Assembly: GCF_021155765.1 (NCBI RefSeq)
Contig: NC_060106.1
Span: forward strand, 21,416,031 to 21,480,030
Source: Diprion similis
Lineage: Eukaryota; Arthropoda; Insecta; Hymenoptera; Diprionidae
Reading direction: 5' to 3'
Length of the DNA: 64,000 nucleotides
Shown: piece after piece, positions 1 through 12,129 of the stretch
How positions within the stretch are numbered: position 1 is the stretch's first letter
How the letters are laid out: every line of letters begins with the position of its first letter
Position numbers and translations under genes: made by a program
The notes under the pieces: generated by a model
Told to the model about the DNA's origin: nothing
What the model saw: only the letters and a program-made list of their open reading frames with translations
Database searches by the model: none

Positions 1-162
1 GTATAAACAATTCACGCGTCTGGCTATAGTGGATTTTAAATGTTCATTGTCAGGAGATTTGAATGGAACTAGTCGCATCATTTTCATACGGTAAAGAAGT
101 TTTTTTACCATATACAGAGTTCAATTTTAGATAAAATATATAATCCGAGTTATATATTCATT

Positions 163-331
163 GGCTAACTTGTTTTCGGTTCGAAACAAAGCGCGACTTT
201 AATTCTATACGAATCATGCGATATATTTTGTCTTCCATTTTCTCACTTCGTTGGCTTCGTCGGCAGTCATTGTCACATAATTCGTATAAAGTGCAACTCG
301 CGTTTTGTTTCGAACCGAAAACAAGTTAGCC
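163..331. mobile_element. MITE-like element with perfect 28-bp terminal inverted repeats
   Basis: Bases 163-190 are the exact reverse complement of 304-331 (the arm begins GGCTAACTTGTTTTCGG). After one mismatch the similarity continues inward imperfectly to about 58 bases per arm, including a shared TATACGAAT block, leaving a core of roughly 50 bases. The whole unit is 169 bp and encodes nothing. This shape is typical of a miniature inverted-repeat transposable element. I see no convincing target-site duplication beside the ends, so the superfamily cannot be named. A structured RNA hairpin is the alternative. Confidence 0.6.
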
Positions 332-3300
332 GGAACGTCAAGCCGTTAATGAATATTACCAAAGAGTCTTGAATGACGCTACATCGGACAAATGACAGAC
401 GCTCAAAACCACGTGATGTAACGGATCTATCTGAACCGCATCTTTGAACGGTAATGAAACTCGAGGGTTTTCGTATTACCGTCTCGTCTCTCTTTGTCTC
501 CTGAGATTCTCGCCCCTATAGTTGATTGTTTTCTTTCTTCGCGTCATTATCAAGTTTCACAATACATACGGTATACCTTTGTACTCTTATCCATCACCCT
601 GTAATACCGGATCGTGTAAAGTTTCAAACTGTACCATCTACTGCGGCCTGATGCAAGACCCCATTGCTGAATACCGATGGTTCAAGGTACCCATTTCAGG
701 GGAACATTTTTCGGCGATTCGAAACGCCGAGACGTTAAAAATGGGCTAAAACAAACGGGAACAGCTACAATCGAGGGTGTGGTCCTTCTCTCGGCCAGAG
801 GATGCCAAAGTTTCACTGCAGGTTGAAGGCCTCGCCTTTTTTCCTGCAGCCTCCTCAGTCCTTACAGCAGGTATGCATGTGGCTCCGTATCTCCGACATG
901 CCTATCCAGACTGCTACCCGCAGACTATGTGGCCGGATATTGGAATCGATTGTTGGTCGTTAAACGTCAAGAAGAATCGTCTAGTCATTCAGCAGCCCTT
1001 CGACCCAACAAACAACCAGCAAGCACTAGGAGGGCGGTAGAGGACCAAAATCCCTTGGACTGCTGCTGATGCTGATGCTGCTCAAGCCGAACTCCCTGCT
1101 TCTCCACGGTTTTTTATTTCAATTGGTTTCGTGTTGCCAGCTGAGAGAAGGGAAACCCTCATTATGATGCGTCAGTCCAGCCAGTCGCCGCGCCCTTGCC
1201 AACCACGCATTACAGCCTGCATGCATGGGGGAAGAGAAGCTTGACCCGAGAGTTACGGCCAGATCTTTTTCATGTCCTTATACTGCCTGAGGTACCGAGT
1301 TCTCCGTTAGTTAGATTCTGGATCCACGTGGTGAGACCAGCCTCGATTATCACGGAAGCCAGACTTTGCACTCTACGTCAATGTCCTCCACCTGATTTCT
1401 ATTCCAATACCATATTATGCTTTAATTGACATTTTTTAACGTATCGTCTGGTCGCCTGTACTGCAAGCTTGAAGAAAAAGTCTTGTAACTGTGAAAGATG
1501 CTGTGTATAGCTACATTAAAATCTTTCTCTCGCACTGATCAATTGGAAACGGTTCAACGACCGGATCCAATGCTGCAACGCTCTTTGGAAACTGGGAATA
1601 AACGAGCCGGCGAGATATCTGCAACGATTCGCGATTCGCCACCCACGCGTCTACGTCCCACGACTCGATCTCGCACCGGCTTTACTGATGCAAGTTAAAC
1701 TGCTTTTCCGTACCGCGAATCGCCGCAGGTTGAGAATTGAAATGAGTAGTAACTGGCTCTGGTAAAGGATCCTAAAAAATTTCAGATGACGGAACATTCG
1801 TCTTACCAGATAAAATCGTGCAGACTTCCTGCTATGACCTGACGCTATTCCAGGTATAAGTTGAGGGATGTTTACCCTGCACCTGCACAACTCGAGACGT
1901 GAATTTCGACGGTCCAGGCCGAAGTTAAGGCGAAAATAAACACCCGAGATTGGGTGAAAAAAAATAATTTACACCATCGTCGTGACGTTCAACGGGCAAT
2001 AATAATTCGTTCTTGGAGAAGGGACGGAAACGAGCCACTCCTTCAACTTATAGCCTAGAACGGAAATTGAGGGTGTTGCGAGACGACACCCTGAGCAATG
2101 AGCTGCTTACTCGACGTCGCGTGGGTTTGAGCCTCTCTCTCTCCCATGGCATTGCTGCAGACGGGCAATTCCCGAGCGTCTCAAAGATGACTCGACGGTA
2201 TAAAGTTGACCTAACATTGGCCTGGGATTATAACCTGCGTTCCAGAAATTATTCATAACATATACCTAACTCTACATAAATATTATAATGTTTTGTCTGG
2301 GACTGCATTTCACACATGCTCCTAGAAGCAACAAACAATTATTTTAGTATGGGTGGATATGGGTTTAAGACAATAACTAGAAATCTCTGTTTATTAATCG
2401 TCAGCAACGTGTTATACCTTCGTTAGACATGTTCAACGTCATATATTATAACGTACGTCTATGAAACTAGATGCATAGACGTCTTTCCTTTTGACCTAAC
2501 CAACACGCAACCCCGAGTCATGTTCTTTCTTTTCATTTTTTTTTCTTTTCTAACCTTCGCCTAAAAAAATTCAAGGACAAAAGTTCAACCACGAACGATG
2601 GTTGATGCATTCACCCTGCACGATTAATTGCCTACTCGGTAAAGTTGGGTCGACTCATATTCGGAACATCATCCTGTATCCATCCAGAGTTACGAGTCAT
2701 GTGTAAGTACCTGGTCTTTGCCTGGTTTATTTGTTTATTTAATTATTATTTTTTTTTTGTTACCAGCAATTCGTATCCTGTTTAACTCCTGACAAGTTTT
2801 AATGGTCGTTAGTCATGCACACCTCGCAATGTATATACGGATAAGATTTTTTAGGCAGAAGTTCAAGGACAAGTGTTTTTTTTTTTTTAATTTTTTTTAT
2901 TGCGGCCTGGAAACTTTGCTCGGAATCAAGATTTGGAATCGTTTACTCAACCGACGTAAGATATTTACACGATTCTCTACACGCTACAAGCAATGTAAGC
3001 CTGAAAATTTTATACGCTTTCCCCACTGGTTAATGGAGATTTATCATCGACATGCTCTTGAGGGTGTTTCGTTCCATTTCGATAATAAATATCGGTAGAC
3101 ACCTGAGATTGTAACCGGATAAGTGCGACCGTATCCTGCTGTAGAAGCATGTATAGGTCTACGTAATACAGATACATACTTAATTCATTACACCTTAACG
3201 TTAAGCCACCAAATATCACTTTGTTAACACTTAAAATCATTACAGATATTTATTTTTTTTCCTACCTATCTATATTCTTTTTCGATGGATAGACGATGAA

Positions 3301-3354
3301 GAAATATCTTAGGAATTATTAAAAACTAATTAATATCCAAGTCCAAAGACCAAT

Positions 3355-3378
3355 GAGAGAGAGAGAGAGAGAGAGAGA
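3355..3378. repeat. (GA)n microsatellite
   Basis: An uninterrupted run of twelve GA dinucleotides in non-coding DNA. Confidence 0.95.
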
Positions 3379-6300
3379 TACTGGGAAAGAAAAACTTTAC
3401 TACGTCGTAAAATAATATATTATGTGGTGTGTGCGTGCATGCGTACGTGTAATCGCTTTTTACTGAATATAGTTCCACAATGGTATGGCCAATCGTAATT
3501 TTATTAAAATTATCTCCTAGTTGGGGGAAGAATTCTAATCAATTATCTAGAGTTAATTTCATGTTACGATGATTTAAATGGTGTTTCTTTCTTCTTTCCG
3601 TCTCTTTTTTTCTCTTTCTCTTTCTCTTTCTGGCAATCCCTCGGTGATAAATTTCCGCCTTTGTATCCATCCTATCTCCCGGGTGCGGGAGAAGACGTAT
3701 CATTACAAGGTTGACGGAGCATCGGTCTTCGCTGAAGCAGGCTCAGTATATCTATAATATAACACTCTCTACCAACAACCGAAATGAAAATTCCACAGTT
3801 AAGTAAAGTACCACCCAAGCAGCCGATCGCTGGGCATGGATTAAAGTATAATCCATTTTTTTTCTTATCGTAAAAATGAAAAAGACAATTTTAGGGATCG
3901 TTGCGAAGCGATCGCTCGACGTCGTCTTACAACTTTGGATCGCATTCCAAATCATTCGTACATACACAAAATCTGCTTTTCTAGTCTCTTAAAGACGTTT
4001 ATTGCAGCGAGATAAATCGTTCAACGTTAACCGTTGTTCCTTGTTCTTCCCCTTATTTCAACGGCCAACCTTTCAGTCCATGGCAAGGATTCTTGTCGTT
4101 GGTTAGTTCGAAATTCAAATAATGTCACCTAACCACCTCGAGTCTTTCCGTCCTTCCGAATACGTACCTGCTTCTTCTATACGAACAGAACTTATCACAC
4201 AGATTATCCACTTCGGGGTCTGTTCTAGTACGCGACTAGACTTAAGGAGGCTGCGCGTGTACGCATTATACTATTTTTATTGTCGAAGAACCTGTTCTTT
4301 TTTAGACTTCGACCCTGGTTACGATCAGTGTTATTTTTTCCCTACTATCACACAGTTCGAGACTTCGCTTTTACGTCCTCAGCTTGAACTCTTCCCTCCG
4401 GTTCATCCGGTCGCCAGCCTCTGCATATATAGACTCCCCGTGTCGTTCTTACCTCTATCTATCGATTTTTTTATAAATTATTTATCGACCTTGCTTCCGT
4501 GGTAAAAGTTCTCCGATACATCGTCGATTATCCGCTCTGTGGGATTACGTCCTGGAAGTGAATTGTCTCGATTTACCTGCACTGCATGAATGCGTCAGCT
4601 TTGCTACAGTGCTTGAAAACTGTTTCTCGTCAATGTATTCTCCATGATAATCAAAATAGTGCGTGACCTAAGGATGAAGAAAAAGTCGACTCTGAGACGA
4701 GTCTACAATTTCTTCTTATCAACGTCTTCCGAGCAGCTATATCAGATCTTAATACCACCATGGAAAGCAATTTTAATAGACGGATTGAAAGCTTTGCATC
4801 TGCATATAAGCCGGCTGTTGTAGTTGTAATGGTATAGCCAGAGACACTGATCGAATCGTCTGGAGAAGAAGCTGACGGTGTTATACGGTACACCTATAAA
4901 GCCAGTTACGCATTCCTGCATTGTTTTGTCTGATGAAAGTTTCAAGATGCAGCCAAGCATATATGTCACGTTACAAACAGTAATTAACCGATTGAAATCT
5001 GGTCGTCGGTAACGTATGGGATTACAACGAAGAAGTCGTTGCCCCCGTCGATCCATGGGAAATTCTTCCGTGGGTCAATACCGTATACCTAATCCTTGAT
5101 TTCAAACTTATACAACAACAATAACGACGTTCAAAAGTGACGAGAAATACTTCAGTAAGTATAGCTGTAGGGAAAGGAAACAAATTAGTGGCAACATTTT
5201 AACCGGTAGTTCCAAGTCGATCTTCTGCATGCTTAATGTTATGATTCTTTGCTAGATTATACGTTAAAGTAAATGTATACACTTTCCACTGGAAGTGAAA
5301 TAGGACTAATAGGCAATCCCTTAAGACTTTAACGATGCGGTTATGCCAGGAATACTAGGTTCTATAAAGTCCTGTGACAAATTTTATGCATACCTTTCCC
5401 TGCTTTCGGGCATTTTCTGTGTATTTACAACTTATCCATACTACAGGTGGATTATGTATGCATGTATGCGTAATCAGCCTGCCGCACTTAGCCGTGCGAT
5501 AGGAACACACGATATATTACAGATACTTAGGGATATATGTATGGTGAAAACATGGTGGCCGTTAAGTAGGCTTACAGGATTTTATAGTCGCCCCTTCGTC
5601 ATTAGGATGTAATTGTCTGCCGTAGCGCCTCATTTCTCCTTTGCATCTGGTACATTCGCCTAATTATACCTGAGTTCACGACTACCCTTCCCTTCCCTTT
5701 CCCCTCCCCTCCCCCCTATCGTTTTGGGCTGGGCAGGAATTTAAAAATGAATTATTAGATATACCTAAGCGCGATTATGAGAGTCCGGTACTTATACATG
5801 GTATACGTACTGCGTGTACGATGGGTTATGAGAAATCCTCGAGAGATTTCCTCGAGTAGGAAACTAAAATTGGATAAATGCATCATGGACGATGTTATAG
5901 GTGTATAGTGAACTCTAAAGATTTGCATCGAGCATTGGGTTATGCTTTATGGGAAGCATGCATGTGCGATATTGTGTAAACCGGTCGCTATATGTATACA
6001 TTCTCTTATTTGAGAGAGAGAGAGAATCTTCAAGTGTGTTAACATTTGCCAGACCGAAGCTTCTGTGTCTGTCTGCTGAAAGTGCTCCAGCTGGCTCTTA
6101 GAGAATCTGAAGCACGTGGAGGGTGATTAGATTTTATTTACGTGTAGGTTATATACCCCTGAGGGTGTGGAGTGCCTCGCACGTCGACCAGGGTCTTTGA
6201 ACTCTGTAACCATTGCAAGTTTTTGGCTATAGCGGTGGTAAGTCGTTGATAGCTATATTAGTACCAATCTTGGAAAGTAATCACTCTTAGTGCATGTCAA

Positions 6301-7693
6301 TCATCGTCTTGCGGTTTGACGACCGCGTGATGTATCAGAGAAAACATAATATCAGAAACCTTGTTGTTCACCTTGACATAAAAAACAATAAGATATGTGA
6401 TAAAAAGTTACTATACCTCAAGCATGAAATGAAGTGAAATGAAATGAAATGAAATCAAGTTTGTAACGTCGCGCGTCGCGTCAGTCTCGATTGTCAATAT
6501 ATATACTTTTACATTATTATAGATTATTCTTTATTTCTCTGCAGCTGCATTCGGCATACCCAATTAACTGAATCCGACCAGTTCGTAACAGGTTCAGATA
6601 CAACCGAAGCCCCGTATTTCGTGTAGCCATTGTCACACCGTTAATGGCTCCGGTTTGACCCAGATGTCGTTGTTCACTTTAGACCCTCTAACCAAGCTGG
6701 CTGTGACCCCTCCTACATGTAAGTTCTTCTGCAACGTACCATCTATCCATAACCATGCGACATGTAGGGGGGGGTAAAAGGTGTGACAGGTAAGAACTGC
6801 ACGAGGCATTCCATCCCTAATGTATGATGCATCTGTAGTTATAAATTAGTATAGTTAGTATATTCCATGCACAAGTAAACATCACCACTTGCAACACATC
6901 CGAATAATCAGTCTCAAGACTTGTAAATTTTATCATCAACAGATTTACGGACCATCGCTTGTAAACAATGTAAACACCGCGAAAACGGCACACGACGAAT
7001 GGCACATGTCACTATGCACATGCAGGAGCCATGATGCGCCATATGTTCCGGGATATTTTTAGAGATCCCTTCGGTAGAAAGGGTATCAGGTTGTTTTACC
7101 ACCCTAAAGAAACCGCTGAACACCCTCGTCACCCTTCTTGCTCCCTCACTCCCTCGCTAACTTCATACCATTGGCTTGTAAACATACACTGCAGCCTCGC
7201 CTATACGCAAACGTCAAGTTTAGTTTCGTTTCCCTTGTGCGACGGCCACTTGGCTGCGTAAATGCATTTATGCAGCTTATATAGTTAGAGAGCAGAGAAG
7301 ATACGTGTGCATCTGCTCGCTCGGCTGTAACCGGGTTGACCTCATGACCGACCTTGAACTGAACACCGAAGAATTCATCCTCGCCTTAGTTATACCTATA
7401 TTGCATGCCGTTGCAGGAGATACGAAAATTAAAAGTTTAACAAATCTCCACCCCCTGCCGAGCGAAAGACAGAGAGAGAGAGGCAAAGGTTTTTACTGAA
7501 CCATTTAAAATTTTTAAGACGCGGCTCATTTCGCGGTTGTAATTATGGATTGTTTTTTTCTTTTTTTTTTCTTGTTTTTTCACCTCTTTTCGCCACCAAG
7601 AAATATTCTTTTAACCAATTCATTTTTTGTACAGTACATAATCGTTTCACCAACCAAATGAATAACCAACTGTACAACCATCGTTTTCGTTGA

Positions 7694-7717
7694 TTTTTTT
7701 TTTTTTTTTTTTTTTTT
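7694..7717. repeat. Poly(T) tract
   Basis: A run of 24 T. It could be the poly(A) tail of a minus-strand retroposed sequence, but no retroelement body is recognisable next to it. Confidence 0.9.
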
Positions 7718-10054
7718 GTCAAAAAGCGCGGTGGTCTGACAAACATCGGTGCAATGCGGAGCGACGGATTGATTAATTGAGTGGCACGTGTGGTGTTTAC
7801 ACAATTCTCAGTGACATATAATATATTAATCTTTTCTGTAATCTATTATAGGATCAAGCGCGAAAGAAATGGTACGTTGGTTAATTGGAAATTGGTCTTA
7901 AAAAATAAAATAAAATAGAAACAAAACACCGCGGTGCCTTTGATTTTCTCGAACCTGCCACCAGACCTTATACGATTAGGTAATTGTTCGGGATGAAAAA
8001 TAAATACCGTAAATGGATTTCATTGAATTTTTCATCCCGTTTCAATGAGCATTTTTTGTTTATGAAGTGTGCCCATTTATACCTATTGTAAGTAATCCGG
8101 GTGCACGTGGAAATCGAGAGAATAAGGTCGAGGGAGAGATTCTTAAGAATTTGCTCAACCGTTAGCGTGCACGTCACTTCAACCACTACCTGCACCCTTT
8201 TAACCCCATGTAATCCTATACCACCGTCCTATACCAACGAACGAGGCCCTGCAACTCTGAATTCAATTGACCCCGTCAAAAGCAGCTAACTTGATAATGC
8301 TCCGAGACAATAGCTCGCAGTCTGCATTTGCTTGTGGTAAGAGTAAGAATTCTCTCTATGCACTCTCATTTTTGCAAACCCCCCTTTTTATCGATAACGT
8401 AATGAAAACGTACGCGGTGTGATTCGGTCACAATTTCTAAGGATAATATATATACCTGCAGTACTGTTTTTTATATACATATATGTATTGACACTCTCGG
8501 AATAGGTATAAATGTTGTAAACACTCCAATCCATTTGAATCCATTTTTTTTTTTATAAGAATGAAACAAAGGAATTATATACTTGTTCTTGTATATCCTG
8601 CGAAGGGATGAGATACTCCGAGGAGTCGGGCTTCCCAGAAATCAGTCATACTTTGTTAGAGACAAATTGCGGAAATGGTAAATCATGGTGAATGATCGTT
8701 CCGGGCGAGACAATGGTTAATTCGCAGCCACTTGTACATATATATTTTTGTAATTGTGTCGTCACTCTTATATTAATACTTCTTGAAATCGTTTATAAGA
8801 CATTCAACATTCGTACGAATGGGTATAATTGCAATAAAATTTCATACTGTTGATCGGGGGTGGCTTTTCTCACCTAATACGTAAATCAGCAATTTATTGA
8901 TCAAATTGAAATTAAACCGAATTAGCGTCGAATTTGTGAATAAAGAAACTCTGCCGCACATGTGCCAAACCTTACAACTGTCCCTGAACCGAGTGAGTGA
9001 ACTTCGTCACGTTACACCTTGGAGTTTAAGGTTTAAGGCTGTAATTAAGGCGTCGGTTGTTGGCATGATTCAGAGTGACCCGAGCCACATGGCGACAATG
9101 TGTTTACTCGCCTTCATGCAGCCGACACTCATCCAAAACCGGGAGTACGGCTTGAGCATGAACTAGTAGGTATAATGTAACAGTCCACGATGACACTGTT
9201 TATACAGCCAAAATTTGTATCCCACTAATTATCTAATAATTACTCCTGGTGGGTTTTAATTATTTTAGTTTTCTAGCCCCAGGCCTATATGTTTTCTTTA
9301 TTCGGATTGTCACTTTGCAATGCGTCATCTGGGGCTTGATTATGTAATTTCACTTTTCACATTTCCCACCATCCAAGCATTCTGATTTTTTTGTAAAGTT
9401 TAGTCACCCGATTTCAATTAGTTTGGAAATTCCATAATCAACACTCTAGTGGAAAAAAATCAAAATAACCCAACCAGACTGACGGCTAATTGTTGACTGT
9501 GTTTATTCGAATTTGAGACTCCGAGAATTACGATTCTCCTTTATTAAAATTGAAAACTTAGGTTATGTGGTGATAAAATGGCGCCTGAAATCAAGCCGTG
9601 ACGTCATGATCAGACATTTTTCAATACTATTCAAACGTTCTTCGCCTAACTTTGGGAATTTGCAAATTGTTTTGCCTGGTAGGCTCGAGCTACCGGTGAT
9701 GCATCGATGCAACGTGTATTGCGTACTGTGCATGAGGAGAAGAACTATCTCCACGGGCTCGAAATCAGCTGACTATAACGTGTAGGTACCTTACGTACGT
9801 GATGCATGCGTGAAACAACCGAGAGTAATAACGAGAGCTAATAAGTCATGCACTAACCGCAAATTTATTAATGACTGACATCCGCTAAATCTAATTGTGT
9901 TGCTCCCGATTAAACCTTTTTAGTCTCTCGACAGCTTTTGTTACCGATGATAATATTTTCATCGCAATTCGAGTAGAATTTGCGTGTATAATACATATAT
10001 GTATATAGTTTATTTTTTAGCAATGGCAGCTGTTATTTCAAGGTGTAATTTGAA

Positions 10055-10075
10055 TTTTTTTTTTTTTTTTTTTTT
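10055..10075. repeat. Poly(T) tract
   Basis: A run of 21 T in non-coding DNA, with no recognisable element beside it. Confidence 0.9.
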
Positions 10076-11791
10076 CCCTCTGTTAGTCAAACGAGTCGCC
10101 CAATTCGCAGAAAGAGAACGACTGTACCGAAATACCTCCACATGTCGAATCAACTGTGAATAGAACGTATATACGTAAATGTAAATCTTCTATATATACC
10201 TGCAGCATAATTTATGAAAGTTTTGCATAGATTTACTTTTTCAGATCGTCTGTTCTATGCCTTTGTTGTGAATTCAAAGGTCTCGGATTTTAGAATAAAA
10301 ATTTATAAACACCACACAAAACTCCACGTAAAGGGTAAAGTCAAAATTTCGTATACAATACACATATATGTACATATACGTCAGAACAATCTGCGTGGAA
10401 AAAAAGAAAGAAAGAAACCGAATGGTTCCAAATTCCTTACATCTACGTCACACTATAATTTCACACTCATGTAAATCATTTTACACCTGTGACGATGAAG
10501 GTGTGAATTAATTGGTGTACAACACATGTTGCCGCACATCGTATGATCAAGAATGCGTTGCGGTATAGAAAGAAGGAAGAAAAACCACGAAAAAAAATAG
10601 TATACAAAAACTAGAAAAATCCGGGGGTTTTGCTGCCGTAGAATATCAACGCCGTGCCACGCGTATACCTTGAATGCTTATCTAATAACTACGGCTGCTA
10701 CCGAAACCACAAAAACGACATCTGATATCTTTATTGCCTGAGATAAAAACGACTCTAGTGTGTGGTCATGAAACCAGTCTCTGCGGTCATGCGTAAAAAA
10801 AATTTTAGAACTTGGCGGGTTGGTGTAAAGCCACCAAACCGCTAGAAATGAAACAACGTAATTCGATCATCGAGTCTATTTTTACATAATCGTTGCACTC
10901 TTAAGAGCAGGTAACAATTTTTTTTTATTTCTTTCCTTTATACTATTGGCTAGATTGAAAGAATTTTTTGTTTCCTTTCTTTACAAGTATGGCCAACGGA
11001 GTCCATGAGACAACCTTATAGCTTAATTTTGCCATATAAAGTTTGTCAGTGATTTGTAAATCATGACAAAAAAGAAAATCCAAACATATCATAGAAAAAA
11101 TTCTTTGTAATATTTCAAATTATATTATGCCTTACAATTAGTTTCGAGTTTATTTCTCCGCACTATGTGCTCTGTGACATCAGAATGTACTATATCTCAG
11201 CTGCAGGGACAGTTGGTGCTTTTCAATGGCGTCGTCTACACTAGAAATTATATACAACAATTAACCTGGGGCCCGGCTTTTTGCATTGTTATCCTTACAC
11301 TATTGTGTACAAATCGGTGTTGATAGTACAATACTCGGCAGTTTCGATCTGCCATTTTTCTATTATAATATAAAGACCATCAAATACGCTGCTGTTATAC
11401 TCCATTCGGCCAATACGATTCGGTCGCTAATTGAAAGTAATCGCTTTGAAGAGTACACGTTGAGTGCGCATGCACCCGTTAGTTCAATTAACGAACGCCC
11501 AGCTGATCGAGTGTACGCAAGAAAACGCGGGAATTGCTGCCGTTGACTGAAGATTTAATGTAGTATGTAAATCGAAAGTGCTAATCAGAGGCGGTCAGTG
11601 CAGTCTCTGCGAGCAGAAGTCTGCAGTGTCATCCAAACGGAATATCTCCAACGTTGCAGGGTTCAGTGGTTAAATTCAATGTCATCTTTCTTTATAATTT
11701 AAGTGCGTTCACTGTGCGGCAGGTTTGAAAGTCGCGGATGTTCGACCCGTTCCGGCGCGAATACTCGGTTGAATGATCGATCCGTCGATCC

Positions 11792-11807
11792 ATTGCGCAT
11801 GCGCAAT
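11792..11807. promoter_or_regulatory. NRF1/Ewg-like palindrome upstream of the PAP2 gene
   Basis: ATTGCGCATGCGCAAT is a perfect 16-bp palindrome. Its core TGCGCATGCGCA fits the known consensus of NRF1, called Ewg in flies, a promoter-proximal activator. A related GTGCGCATGCAC lies at 11464-11475. Both lie within about 700 bp upstream of the PAP2 start codon, so this interval probably holds its promoter. Binding and the transcription start itself are inferred. Confidence 0.55.
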
Positions 11808-12129
11808 GCCTCCTGACCCTGCGAGTGGAGTAGGAAAGACCACTACGAGAGACTTTCACAACAGTTGTCACCAGCTGGTCTTACTAGCGACCTCTTATGA
11901 TCCCCGTCGTCGTGCAAAGTGCTCGCAGATTTCGTTCTTATCTTCGGAATTACTCACAATTGACACAATTTTCACTTGCATCGTTAATAGTGACAGACCG
12001 TGCAACAGACACGCCCTCCTTGATTTGAACTTATTCAATATTTGCAACGAAATTTGGGATTGACGCTACTGTGCCTATAATTACATTATCCGTATATACA
12101 TATCTATCTATACGTAATATATAGATAGT

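Larger units (their letters stand above)
1..12129. other. Gene-sparse left region
   Basis: I find no exon chain here that I can support. Open frames are short, overlap on both strands and resemble no family I know; the longest, 127 codons at 4122-4505, has low-complexity composition and no splice context. The stretch holds an inverted-repeat element (163-331), a GA microsatellite, two long poly(T) runs, a GAAAT-type repeat near 6427-6455, and an NRF1-like palindrome near the right end. It may be intergenic or contain distant 5' exons and regulatory DNA of the PAP2 gene at 12130. That last point is inference. Confidence 0.6.

Noticed and set aside
4122-4505. 127-codon open frame in the left region
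   Set aside because: Composition resembles translated AT-rich spacer, it has no splice sites joining it to anything and no known domain, and many similar frames occur by chance here.
7277-7499. Overlapping open frames on both strands
   Set aside because: Opposite frames of similar length over the same bases are typical of chance; neither shows a domain or splice context.
7694-10075. Poly(T) tracts as marks of a full retroelement between them
   Set aside because: No reverse transcriptase, long terminal repeats or target-site duplications are visible between or beside the two tracts.
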